Shown: positions 1 through 6,773, counted from the first letter of the stretch. The stretch is DNA of 10,926 nt from Candidatus Methanoperedentaceae archaeon (GCA_013331375.1 DUGO01000028.1:5094-16019); one strand, 5' to 3'. The notes: generated from the sequence alone by a model not told the origin. Numbers and translations are program-made.

Positions 1-633
1 AAGCCCCTTATATTTATGCAGCCGCGCCGCTGTGAGTATATTGAAATCACCCTCTGCCATGTACTTCCACTCAGGCTGCAAAGGTCTGAACAGTCCTGTG
101 TCAACCCCGACATGAATCACTCTTATATCCCTCTCCACATGCAGCTCCCGTATCATGAACTCCTTAGCTGCGGTGCAGTGCGCCGTGAGCACATCCACGC
201 CGTCCCTGAGCCTCTTATTTGATGTCGCATCCATGAGCTTCAGGGCGCATCGCTTTATTATATTTTCAGGATAGTACGTCCTCTCGGACGACAGTATCAT
301 TGGAATACCGCGCTCCATGGCTGCTGAATATGCTTTATGGCAGATGAGGGGATAGTCTTCCTGGAGCATTATAGCATCAAAGGCATCCACTTCCAGTTTA
401 CCCCTGGTAACCGGATTATCACCAGCATCAATAAGCATATCAAGGTATTGTATATCGAAATCCGGTCTTTTCAGGCTTTCAGCCCTCACATCAAGACTCT
501 TCTCCCGCGGAGCCTTTGCGTTTGTCGTGACGATTGTTACCTTATGCCCCAGCATGGTGAGACCCTGCGCAAGCCCGTACTCATTCCCGCGCACATAGGG
601 CGTGAAATATGGAACGACTACCCCGATATTCAT
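1..633 (-). CDS. GT4-type glycosyltransferase, N-terminal part (runs off window)
   Basis: The frame is open from ATG at 633 to the window edge, giving 211 codons with no stop. It starts MNIGVVVPYFTPYVRGNEYG, a Rossmann-like first strand and glycine-bearing loop typical of the N-terminal domain of GT-B glycosyltransferases. Near residue 178 comes VIHVGVDTGLFRPL, the domain-linker signature of family GT4. The visible part ends in a motif reading ILTAARLHKYKG, the start of the C-terminal nucleotide-sugar-binding domain, so roughly the last 150-180 residues lie outside the window. The start codon overlaps the stop of the upstream glycosyltransferase as ATGA (630-633), so the two are very probably co-transcribed and translationally coupled. 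The likely role is transfer of a sugar from a nucleotide donor to a surface polysaccharide, lipid-linked oligosaccharide or S-layer glycan. Donor and acceptor cannot be read from the sequence. The GT4 fold is strongly supported; the exact role is open. Confidence 0.88.
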   Translation of the reverse strand, partial: MNIGVVVPYFTPYVRGNEYGLAQGLTMLGHKVTIVTTNAKAPREKSLDVRAESLKRPDFDIQYLDMLIDAGDNPVTRGKLEVDAFDAIMLQEDYPLICHKAYSAAMERGIPMILSSERTYYPENIIKRCALKLMDATSNKRLRDGVDVLTAHCTAAKEFMIRELHVERDIRVIHVGVDTGLFRPLQPEWKYMAEGDFNILTAARLHKYKGL

Positions 634-1712
634 CCCGAACTCCTGTACACTTCGATCAATCGTTCCGTGACAGTATCCCAATCCATGAACTTGACCGGAC
701 CTGCATATTTCTGCCCGTGGGAAGAGGATTCGATCTTTTTTATCGCATCAACTACCTTTTCAGCATTGACAGGGACAGTGATACCCAGGCAATTCACGCC
801 ATCCACAAACTCCTCAAGCGCGCTGCCGCAGGCAACGATACACGGCGTGCCTGATGCGAGCGACTCAGCCACGGTGATACCGTAGGATTCATGAGTGGAG
901 AGCATGACGAATACGTCTGCCGAGGCATAGTGCTGCAGCAGCCTGTCTCTGGTCATGGCGCCATGCCAGGTTATTTTCCCCGCCACATTGAGCCTTTCTG
1001 CTAGCCTGCGAAGCAGTCCCTCATACGGTCCTGTGCCGATAATCTCAAGCTCAAACCCATCAAGGTGCGGTAGCGCCTTTATGATATGCTGTATTCCCTT
1101 GTATTCCTCTATTCGTCCTGTATACAGTATCTTCTTGCCCCCCTGCCTTTTTAATGGTGTGATGCCAGCGAACTCGTCAGGATTCATCCCGACGGGTATC
1201 TTTTCTATCTTTCCGGACCGCACCCTGAAATCAGACATGACTTTTTCCCGTTCGTACCTGGATAAGCAGGTTACCCTGTCTGCCCTGCGGAATATCATAT
1301 TCCCGAGAAACCTGTAGGGGATGTGCAGCATATTCCGCAGGCGCGTGTGCCCTCCCCCGTGGTAATAGGGCGTGAACACGAACCTGCTGCCATTTTTTGC
1401 AAGTGCTGCAAAAAGTGCAGGAAATGCATGGTAGCTGTGGGCATGTATCAGGTCGTACTTGTGTTTTATGAGATGGAGATAGAGCTGCGGCGAGAAATAA
1501 TACGCGTCCCCCGGAGCCAGAGCCGGGAACCGCCTGACGCGAACCCGGTTCACTGTCTCTATCCCTGGCAACCTGCGGGAAGGGTCTGTACAGATAACTT
1601 CAACATCAAAGCCACGTTTTGCCAGCCTTTCGCTGATTTCCCTAACATAAGTCTCAACGCCGCCTATGAAAGGGTAATAGCGAGGGCAGACCTGTGCGAT
1701 TTTTAAGTCCAT
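630..1712 (-). CDS. GT4-family glycosyltransferase
   Basis: This is a complete GT-B fold glycosyltransferase of about 360 residues. The N-terminus MDLKIAQVCPRYYPFIGGVE, followed by YVREISERLAKRGFDVEVI, is the standard GT4 donor-domain opening (PFIGGVE motif). The linker reads KIPVGMNPDEF. The C-terminal domain opens with ILYTGRIEEYKGI and carries the intact E-x7-E motif (ESYGITVAE), which binds and activates the nucleotide sugar in retaining GT4 enzymes. The family length is about 350-400 residues, so it is full length. The frame extends upstream to a GTG at 1742. I prefer ATG 1712 because the family-like sequence begins there and an AT-rich TATA-like element at about 1751-1758 would place transcription start near it. 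Its stop overlaps the next glycosyltransferase by 4 bp (ATGA). A role in glycan assembly is inferred; substrate is unknown. Confidence 0.92.
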   Translation of the reverse strand: MDLKIAQVCPRYYPFIGGVETYVREISERLAKRGFDVEVICTDPSRRLPGIETVNRVRVRRFPALAPGDAYYFSPQLYLHLIKHKYDLIHAHSYHAFPALFAALAKNGSRFVFTPYYHGGGHTRLRNMLHIPYRFLGNMIFRRADRVTCLSRYEREKVMSDFRVRSGKIEKIPVGMNPDEFAGITPLKRQGGKKILYTGRIEEYKGIQHIIKALPHLDGFELEIIGTGPYEGLLRRLAERLNVAGKITWHGAMTRDRLLQHYASADVFVMLSTHESYGITVAESLASGTPCIVACGSALEEFVDGVNCLGITVPVNAEKVVDAIKKIESSSHGQKYAGPVKFMDWDTVTERLIEVYRSSG

Positions 1713-1746
1713 CAATTCAGAACCACACGGTTTTATGTACACTCAG

Positions 1747-1762
1747 GCTATTATATCTTTTG
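1747..1762. promoter_or_regulatory. Divergent promoter region between glycosyltransferase genes
   Basis: The 57 bp between the two opposed glycosyltransferase starts contain an AT-rich core, CTATTATATCTTTT. On the minus strand it reads AAAAGATATAATAG and lies about 40 nt before ATG 1712, compatible with a TATA box and a short leader. On the plus strand it lies only about 15-20 nt before the GTG at 1770, close for a TATA box, so plus-strand use is less certain. A GAGAGAG run just before 1770 could act as a weak ribosome-binding site. Confidence 0.4.
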
Positions 1763-1769
1763 AGAGAGC

Positions 1770-2936
1770 GTGCGCAAAAGAAAAATATGCATCATTGGTC
1801 CCTCAAGGAGATTCCTGAGCGGTATATCCTACTATACAATACGGTTATCCAATATACTTGCTTGCGGGGATACGGTATCACTTATATATCTTCGCCGGCT
1901 TTTGCCTGAGTTCCTGTTCCCCGGCAGGAGGCACATCGGAAGGCTGATGTCGGGCGTGAAGACAGAGAATGTGCGTGTTTTCGATGGCATGGACTACAAC
2001 AATCCGCTAACATGGGCGCTTGCCTTCAATTTCCTGAAAAGAGAGAGACCGGATTATTTGATTATGCAGTGGTGGACCTCCTCCGTTGCGCACATGCTGC
2101 TCATCATGGAAATATTGAACTCCCTGTTCGTGCATGCAAAAGTGCTCATAGAGTTCCATGAGGTCGTTGACCCTCTTGAGGATTCCATACTGCCGATACG
2201 GCTGTACTCGCGCTTTACGGGACGGCTGCTGCGCAGGGGTGCTGATGCGTATATCACCCATTCCATTTCGGACAAGAACGCCATTTCCGGGAAATACGGG
2301 ATCAGCAGGGACAGGATATACGTGATACCGCACGGGCTCTATGACCATTACATGCCTGTGGACGGAACATCCGCAAAATCGGAGTTGTCTTTGACAGAGA
2401 ACTATGTTATCCTGTCGTTCGGGCTTATCCGGGAATACAAAGGTGTCCCGTATCTCATAAAGGCGTTCGAGCAGCTTCCACCTGAAATAGCTGCAAGGAG
2501 CAGGCTCCTGATAGTGGGAGAGATATGGGAGGGCAGGGAGCAGCTGCTTTCGCAGCTCGCATCATCGCCACTGCGCGGGAAAATCACTCTCATAGACCGG
2601 TATGTCCCGGATAATGAGGTCTCACTGTATTTTTCTGCAGCCGATGCTGTTGTGCTTCCCTATACACGGGCATCTCAGAGCGGAGTTGCGCATATCGCCA
2701 TGTCTTTCGGGAAACGGGTCATCGTGACGAGTGTGGGTGGGCTTAAGGAATCAATGAGCGGGTATGAAGGCACTGAATTCGTCCAGCCCCGGGACCCTGA
2801 TGCGATACGCCTTGCGCTTGAAAAAGGCTTTAGGCGGCGTGGGTTACGGTTTACGCCTCCTGTCCGGGGATGGGAGGCGATAGCAAAGATATACAGGGAT
2901 GTGATTGACCGCCTGTCGGCGCGGAGCACGCGATAG
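1770..2936 (+). CDS. GT4-like glycosyltransferase lacking the usual E-x7-E
   Basis: This 388-residue protein has a GT-B fold. It starts RKRKICIIGPSRRFLSGISY, with the first beta strand and a glycine loop. Mid-protein it has EFHEVVDP (about residue 130) and the linker IYVIPHGLYDHYMP. The C-terminal domain begins ILSFGLIREYKGVPYLIKAF, a clear GT4 donor-binding start. Where GT4 enzymes usually carry E-x7-E, this one reads YTRASQSGVAHIAMSFG, so both glutamates are replaced. The QSGV variant occurs in a recognised GT4 subgroup, so this alone does not mean inactivity. The start is GTG 1770; no better in-frame start is visible. It is divergent from the two other glycosyltransferases, and together they suggest one glycan pathway. 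The acceptor and sugar are unknown. Confidence 0.88.
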   Translation: MRKRKICIIGPSRRFLSGISYYTIRLSNILACGDTVSLIYLRRLLPEFLFPGRRHIGRLMSGVKTENVRVFDGMDYNNPLTWALAFNFLKRERPDYLIMQWWTSSVAHMLLIMEILNSLFVHAKVLIEFHEVVDPLEDSILPIRLYSRFTGRLLRRGADAYITHSISDKNAISGKYGISRDRIYVIPHGLYDHYMPVDGTSAKSELSLTENYVILSFGLIREYKGVPYLIKAFEQLPPEIAARSRLLIVGEIWEGREQLLSQLASSPLRGKITLIDRYVPDNEVSLYFSAADAVVLPYTRASQSGVAHIAMSFGKRVIVTSVGGLKESMSGYEGTEFVQPRDPDAIRLALEKGFRRRGLRFTPPVRGWEAIAKIYRDVIDRLSARSTR

Positions 2937-2963
2937 GTGCAGGATTTCGCTGTTTCGCTGCAC
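2937..2963 (+). other. Stem-loop directly after glycosyltransferase stop
   Basis: GTGCAG at 2937-2942 is complementary to CTGCAC at 2958-2963, giving a 6-bp stem that begins on the base after the TAG stop. The loop holds most of a perfect 8-bp tandem duplication, TTTCGCTG at 2945-2952 and 2953-2960. There is no T-tract, so this is not a standard archaeal terminator. It may be a 3'-end structure or chance. Confidence 0.25.
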
Positions 2964-2987
2964 TGCCCGGTCACATGACTTTGGGCT

Positions 2988-2997
2988 AAAGTTTATC
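2988..2997 (+). promoter_or_regulatory. TATA-like element for DUF2551 gene
   Basis: AAAGTTTATC is centred about 28 nt before ATG 3023, the spacing expected for an archaeal TATA box that drives a leaderless transcript. No Shine-Dalgarno sequence precedes the ATG, which fits leaderless initiation. Evidence is spacing and AT content only. Confidence 0.35.
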
Positions 2998-3022
2998 CGT
3001 TTGCAGCACATAGCAAAAACTG

Positions 3023-3331
3023 ATGGCAACAGGCGGCACGGACGAAAAAATCAAGACCCGGCTTTCGAAATACCTGTCGCGAGATGAGACCGGTATCAGG
3101 AAGTCTGTCCTGAAATTGTTCCTGCAGGACAAGGCATATACGACAGGCGACATCCACGGGTATCTTTCAGAGAGGGGGTTTGATGTGAACTACAGGGGCG
3201 TATCAGCCATGGTCGGTCTCATGAACACACGCCTCGGCATCCTGAGGATAGACGTTAGCGGGCAGCATAATGTATATTCGCTCAAGAACGAGCACCGCCC
3301 TGTCGTAAAGACCGTGCTTGATAATTACTGA
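3023..3331 (+). CDS. DUF2551-family small protein, winged-helix-like
   Basis: This 102-residue soluble protein has no signal or membrane segment. The core (IRKSVLKLFLQDKAYTTGDI, then YLSERGFDVNYRGVSAMVGLM) matches my memory of the archaeal DUF2551 family, found mainly in methanogens. The pattern of helix, helix, a helix with YRGVSAMVG, then a short beta hairpin (ILRIDVSGQHNVYSL) looks like a winged helix-turn-helix. That suggests DNA binding, but no function is established. The length agrees with the family. It lies 86 bp after the glycosyltransferase gene with its own TATA-like element, so it is probably transcribed separately. Its last 7 bp, including the stop, overlap the end of the convergent membrane-protein gene. 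An assembly-helper or RNA-binding role cannot be excluded. Confidence 0.85.
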   Translation: MATGGTDEKIKTRLSKYLSRDETGIRKSVLKLFLQDKAYTTGDIHGYLSERGFDVNYRGVSAMVGLMNTRLGILRIDVSGQHNVYSLKNEHRPVVKTVLDNY

Positions 3332-3978
3332 GTCTGTTTTATAAGCTCTTTGCTTTTCATGAACCCGATGTACATTACCGCAATCCCTGCCAGTTCTGCG
3401 ACATAAAGCAATTCCTCAATACCGAATCGTGCGAATGCGCCCCCACCGGCTATCATTAGCGCACCGACTCCGATAAGGATATTATATGTCGTCCTGGTCC
3501 TGTACCATGAGTACAGGGCTCCGCCAATGAGTGATATGGCACCCGGTACGGTGAGTAGGGGTGACAGGAGCCTCACGCTGCCCTGCATCGCGCTTCCCGC
3601 GACGGTCTGACCTGCTGTGAGCTTTTCAGCATCCACCTGTGCGTATGCTATCGAGTATGCCATGTAAAGAGCCACGGCAAAAATGTACAGCGCGAATGCA
3701 TGTCCGACGACCCTGTTGCCTAACAGATACGCAGTGCCGAGCCCGAGGACTGCGACAAGCAGTGCTATAAGGAGATAGTATAACCTGTACATTGCAATGC
3801 TCCACCCGTATGTCTCAGAGAGGAATTCAAGCATGGTGCTTGCGGCAAACAGGAATAGCCCTGCGCTCCATACAAGCTGGTGTATCTTCCTGCGGGTCAT
3901 GAACTGGTTAAAGACGGATATCGAAAATGCAAGGCTGACAACAGTGGATATTGCAGTGAGTATGATTGCGGTCAGCAT
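3325..3978 (-). CDS. Seven-helix integral membrane protein, function unknown
   Basis: This 217-residue protein is almost entirely hydrophobic helices. I count seven: about residues 2-23, 33-52, 61-84, 92-110, 134-156, 160-182 and 187-208. Loops are short, except one of about 20 residues between helices 4 and 5 (DAEKLTAGQTVAGSAMQGS). The first charged patch (MTRRKIH) follows helix 1, and the tail KSKELIKQTQ is basic, so by the positive-inside rule both are probably cytoplasmic. The layout resembles stand-alone relatives of the 7TM sensor region found before some histidine kinases, but no signalling domain is attached and no catalytic motif is visible. It lies 36 bp downstream of mfnB on the same strand, separated by an oligo-T tract, so co-transcription is uncertain. 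I do not recognise a named family. Confidence 0.8.
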   Translation of the reverse strand: MLTAIILTAISTVVSLAFSISVFNQFMTRRKIHQLVWSAGLFLFAASTMLEFLSETYGWSIAMYRLYYLLIALLVAVLGLGTAYLLGNRVVGHAFALYIFAVALYMAYSIAYAQVDAEKLTAGQTVAGSAMQGSVRLLSPLLTVPGAISLIGGALYSWYRTRTTYNILIGVGALMIAGGGAFARFGIEELLYVAELAGIAVMYIGFMKSKELIKQTQ

Positions 3979-4004
3979 AGATGAATGAGAATACGCCTCA
4001 AACC

Positions 4005-4013
4005 TAAAAAAAG
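4005..4013 (-). terminator. Oligo-T tract after mfnB
   Basis: Read on the minus strand, the mfnB stop TAA is followed at once by GCTTTTTTTA, with seven consecutive T at 4012-4006. Archaeal RNA polymerase can terminate at such T-runs without a hairpin. If active, it would separate mfnB from the membrane-protein gene 36 bp downstream or reduce read-through into it. Confidence 0.4.
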
Positions 4014-4014
4014 C

Positions 4015-4716
4015 TTACCCAGTCAATGCGCTCTTCAGCTCGCTCACGAGCTCCTGCCTGATGCTGGTGTTCCTGTCCCCACCGCACACGCACCCGCGGA
4101 CGCCCACGATGTCAGGGGATATGCGCCGCAATGCTGGTGCATCCTGGAACTTGATGGTGCCAGCAAGCGCTGCCAGGAGCCCGTGCCTGTGGGCTGCGGA
4201 TACGAACATTTTGAGCTCTTTCTCGCTCAGGAACTCAAATGTTGACCGCCCGTCCTTTATGCCCGTATCCATCATCACGATATCAGCACCTGCGTCACTG
4301 CAAAGTGACGGCAGTTCAAGAGGCGAGATGGAGCCAATGCGCCCGTAATCCGAATAGCCTGCTGCGACCACTTTCTTTCCCGGGTCATGCTCCTTGACCG
4401 CCCTCGCAACACCCCGCAAGAGCTCTACTGCCTGCTCTTTTGTCTTGATATCATACAACCCGACCTTTATATACTCAGCTCCCGCCACAGCCGCACCGAG
4501 CGCAGCAAGCGATGCTGTGCCGGGCTTAAAGTTGAAGTCGCCTATGGTCGCGCTCAGCGAGGCATCTCCTATGGCATCCTTCACTGATTTGATGACCCAG
4601 GGGAAATTGGCTCCGAGCGACCCTTCCCTGGGATTTTTCACATCTATTATGTCCGCTCCGCCGTTCACCGCAGCCAGCGCCTCAGCGATGTTCACAGGGC
4701 TTACAAGTAATTTCAT
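4015..4716 (-). CDS. mfnB: (5-formylfuran-3-yl)methyl phosphate synthase
   Basis: MfnB condenses two molecules of glyceraldehyde 3-phosphate to 4-(hydroxymethyl)-2-furancarboxaldehyde phosphate, the furan ring precursor of methanofuran, the C1 carrier of the first step of methanogenesis. The 233-residue protein is a full-length DUF556 TIM barrel. It opens MKLLVSPVNIAEALAAVNGG, and the next segment contains IIDVKNPREGSLGANFP. Lys27 sits where the Schiff-base lysine of the characterised Methanocaldococcus enzyme is. Lys84 (YIKVG) and Asp150 (VMMDTGIKDG) match the other key active-site positions to within one residue. The C-terminal phosphate-site region reads GVRGCVCGGDRN. The start ATG 4716 fits the family N-terminus, and a TATA-like element lies about 27 nt upstream, implying a leaderless or very short leader. 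A HisA-like gene starts divergently 57 bp away. Confidence 0.95.
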   Translation of the reverse strand: MKLLVSPVNIAEALAAVNGGADIIDVKNPREGSLGANFPWVIKSVKDAIGDASLSATIGDFNFKPGTASLAALGAAVAGAEYIKVGLYDIKTKEQAVELLRGVARAVKEHDPGKKVVAAGYSDYGRIGSISPLELPSLCSDAGADIVMMDTGIKDGRSTFEFLSEKELKMFVSAAHRHGLLAALAGTIKFQDAPALRRISPDIVGVRGCVCGGDRNTSIRQELVSELKSALTG

Positions 4717-4735
4717 GCCAGCGTACCCTTATTTT

Positions 4736-4750
4736 ATCTATATTTAAGTA
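4736..4750. promoter_or_regulatory. Shared divergent TATA region, mfnB / HisA-like gene
   Basis: The 56 bp between the two starts contain one AT-rich element, CTATATTTAAGTA. On the minus strand (CTTAAATATAG) it is centred about 27 nt from the mfnB ATG. On the plus strand it is centred about 30 nt from ATG 4773. One element could serve both genes and would tie their expression together. For the plus gene, AGGT at 4763-4766 is a weak ribosome-binding match. Confidence 0.45.
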
Positions 4751-4772
4751 TTATGAGTGAACAGGTACATCT

Positions 4773-5453
4773 ATGTTTCGAATCATCTTCGTGATGGACG
4801 TTTTCAACGGCATCGTGGTGCACGCGGTAAGAGGCGAGCGTGCTTCATATACTCCAGTAAAAAGCATGGTCTGCTCCACCCATGACCCGCTTGACATGAT
4901 TGGTTGGATAAAGCCAGGGGAAGTGTACATGGCAGACCTCAACAGGCTGCGGGGGATGGGGGACAATTTTCAGGTCATAAGAAAGGTATCCGGGTTGTGC
5001 CGCACAATGGCTGATACCGGGATACGGAACATGGGTGACGTGGAACGCACATTATCGGTCTCGCAAGTGGCTGTGCTCGGTACCGAGACCGCTTCCATCG
5101 ACCTTATAGGGGAGGCAGCCGCGCGGTTCCCGGGAAGGATAACAGCGAGCATCGACATCAAGGACGGGCAAATGCTGAACCGTGAAATGACAGCTGAAGA
5201 AATCGCTGAGATTTTCAATGGGTTCGCACTCAATGACATCATCGTGCTTGACCTGAGCAGGGTGGGTACAGGCATAGGGGTGAACTTCGAATTGCTGCGC
5301 AGGATAGTTGGGATATCAGACCACAGTATACTTGCGGGCGGCGGCGTTCGCGGGATGGAGGACATAAGGCTGCTTGAAAATACCAGAGTCGCAGGCGCGC
5401 TTGTCGCCACTGCGGTGCATAACGGTGCTATACCTGTTGAGATGCTGCGGTGA
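4773..5453 (+). CDS. HisA-like TIM-barrel protein (COG1411 type), not canonical HisA
   Basis: This 226-residue protein has the half-barrel-repeat pattern of the HisA/HisF family. Strand 1 reads IIFVMDVFNGIVV with Asp9 where HisA has its catalytic base. Strand 5 reads TASIDIKDG with Asp128. The phosphate loops are at LAGGGVRG (187-194) and GALVATAVHNG (about 201-211). The HisA motif after strand 6, usually ending RDGT, reads DLSRVGTG, so the second catalytic aspartate is Val164. That argues against ProFAR isomerase activity in histidine synthesis and fits the uncharacterised archaeal proFAR-isomerase-related group. It is divergent from mfnB with a shared promoter region, so a role in coenzyme synthesis is a reasonable inference but unproven. 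An in-frame stop just upstream fixes the start at ATG 4773 or later. Its final 26 bp overlap the convergent hisS end. Confidence 0.85.
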   Translation: MFRIIFVMDVFNGIVVHAVRGERASYTPVKSMVCSTHDPLDMIGWIKPGEVYMADLNRLRGMGDNFQVIRKVSGLCRTMADTGIRNMGDVERTLSVSQVAVLGTETASIDLIGEAAARFPGRITASIDIKDGQMLNREMTAEEIAEIFNGFALNDIIVLDLSRVGTGIGVNFELLRRIVGISDHSILAGGGVRGMEDIRLLENTRVAGALVATAVHNGAIPVEMLR

Positions 5454-6675
5454 TGCGCTCTATGACCTGCTCTAAGGTGAGCTTTTCCTGCTCTTTTGTC
5501 AGCATATTCTTGAGTGTCAGCTTCCCCTCATCAAGCTCGGTCTTCCCGACTATGACCGCATAAGCAGCGCCGGATGCGCTTGCAAACGAAAGCTGGTCCT
5601 TGAACTTGCGCCCCATGATGTCAAGGTATGCTGGTACGTGCTTCCTGAGCTTCCGCGCGACCTGAATCGCCTCTGTGCGGGTATCCTCGAAATAGATTAC
5701 AGCGGCTGTGAGCCTCTTCGGGATTGATACGTCCAGTATTTCCATCACCCTGTCAAACCCGATGGCATACCCGGTTGAGGGGATGTCCTCGCCGCCGAAC
5801 AGATGTGCAAGGCGGTACGAGCCGCCGCCGCAGACCTGGTTCTGGGCTCCGAGGTTCTCGCCATATATCTCAAATACCATGCCTGTATAGTAGTCAAGCC
5901 CTCGTGCAATGCCGAAGTCCACTGTGTATTCGACGCCGTATGCGTCGAGCAGCTTCAGTATGCTATCGAGCTGCGCTATCGCCTCGATATCCCCGACTAT
6001 TGAGCGCGCCTCGTCGATTGCAGTCCCGCCCCTTAAGCCCACAAGATGAAAGAGCGAAGCTGATAGCGAGTCGCCTGCGTTTATATCATTGAGATAGCTT
6101 TCAAGCCCCTTATCGTCCTTTTTATCCACAAGCCGGAGTATCCTGCTCTGCTGCTCGCTTCCAAGCTCTCTCAGCAGGTGCCGAATAATGCCGAGATGCC
6201 CGACGTGCAGGTCGCCCGTTATGCCAAGGCTGCCTAGCATTTCGACCGCAAGCGCAATGACCTCGGCATCAGCCTCAGGGCGTGCGCTGCCTATGGCTTC
6301 AACCCCGAACTGCCAGAACTCCCTGAACCTGCCCTTCTGCGGGTTCTCGTACCTGAAGCAGTTCTCGCAGTAGTAGAACCGCAGCGGCTTGGGGGCTTTC
6401 TGGAGCTCCTCGACATACAGCCTCATCACCGGAGCCGTGAGTTCGGGGCGGAGAGCCACTTCCCTGTCGCCCTTATCCCTGAAGTTGTAAATCTCCCCGA
6501 GGATACCCTCACCTGATTTTATCGTGAAGAGCTCGACATGCTCGAAAGTCGGGGTCTTTATTTCACTGTAGCCCCAGCATTCTGCCACCCGACGAAGAGC
6601 GCTTTCAGCGTACCATCTTTTTGCATTCTCCCCAGGCAGGAAATCGCGCGTACCCCTTGGTCTGTTGAGCTTCAT
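5428..6675 (-). CDS. hisS: Histidyl-tRNA synthetase
   Basis: HisRS joins histidine to tRNA-His in the cytoplasm. The 415-residue length is normal. The class II features appear in order: N-terminal RPRGTRDFLPGE (5-16); motif 1 region TPTFEHVELF (41-50); motif 2 with FRYENPQKGRFREFWQFG (107-124), including Arg108 and Arg118; the HisRS-specific histidine loop ARGLDYYTG (257-265); GGGSYRLAHLFGG (283-295); and motif 3 GYAIGFDRV (302-310) with Arg309. The anticodon-binding domain fills about 322-415. The start ATG 6675 gives the family N-terminus, and an AAATATCT element about 33 nt upstream suggests a short leader. It converges on the HisA-like gene with a 26-bp coding overlap. That neighbour resembles a histidine-pathway enzyme only superficially, so the pair should not be read as a histidine operon. 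Confidence 0.97.
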   Translation of the reverse strand: MKLNRPRGTRDFLPGENAKRWYAESALRRVAECWGYSEIKTPTFEHVELFTIKSGEGILGEIYNFRDKGDREVALRPELTAPVMRLYVEELQKAPKPLRFYYCENCFRYENPQKGRFREFWQFGVEAIGSARPEADAEVIALAVEMLGSLGITGDLHVGHLGIIRHLLRELGSEQQSRILRLVDKKDDKGLESYLNDINAGDSLSASLFHLVGLRGGTAIDEARSIVGDIEAIAQLDSILKLLDAYGVEYTVDFGIARGLDYYTGMVFEIYGENLGAQNQVCGGGSYRLAHLFGGEDIPSTGYAIGFDRVMEILDVSIPKRLTAAVIYFEDTRTEAIQVARKLRKHVPAYLDIMGRKFKDQLSFASASGAAYAVIVGKTELDEGKLTLKNMLTKEQEKLTLEQVIERITAASQQV

Positions 6676-6702
6676 ATCAGAACCTGTGCCTTATTGTCGG
6701 AT

Positions 6703-6713
6703 TAGATATTTGT
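6703..6713. promoter_or_regulatory. Divergent TATA-like element, hisS / DUF2111 gene
   Basis: TAGATATTTG lies between the hisS ATG (6675) and the DUF2111 GTG (6770). Read on the minus strand it gives AAATATCTA, centred about 33 nt before hisS. On the plus strand, a start site about 25 nt on would fall near 6733-6738, leaving a leader of about 35 nt before the GTG start or none before the short ORF at 6738. Confidence 0.35.
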
Positions 6714-6737
6714 GCCTTTTGCATAAGTTATTTGAGA

Positions 6738-6773
6738 ATGCAGTTCAATATTTACTATGGGGTGATGCGGTGA
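6738..6773 (+). other. Possible 11-codon leader ORF before DUF2111 gene
   Basis: ATG at 6738 opens an 11-residue frame (MQFNIYYGVMR) whose TGA stop overlaps the GTG start of the DUF2111 gene as GTGA. That geometry permits translational coupling. There is no ribosome-binding site before the ATG, although a leaderless start is possible. Such a short frame can arise by chance. Confidence 0.2.
6758..6766 (+). promoter_or_regulatory. Ribosome-binding site deciding DUF2111 start
   Basis: GGGGTGAT at 6759-6766 matches the archaeal anti-Shine-Dalgarno core (GGTGAT) and sits three to four bases before GTG 6770. It supports this start over the long upstream extension to 6665, which has no such site and would run into the opposed hisS start. 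Confidence 0.5.

Noticed and set aside
337..885. Plus-strand open frame across the two minus-strand glycosyltransferases
   Set aside because: Antisense to two well-supported GT4 genes joined by an ATGA overlap; no family features.
4773..6675. Reading the HisA-like gene and hisS as a histidine biosynthesis operon
   Set aside because: The genes are convergent, HisS is a tRNA synthetase, and the HisA-like protein lacks a catalytic aspartate, so there is no histidine operon here.
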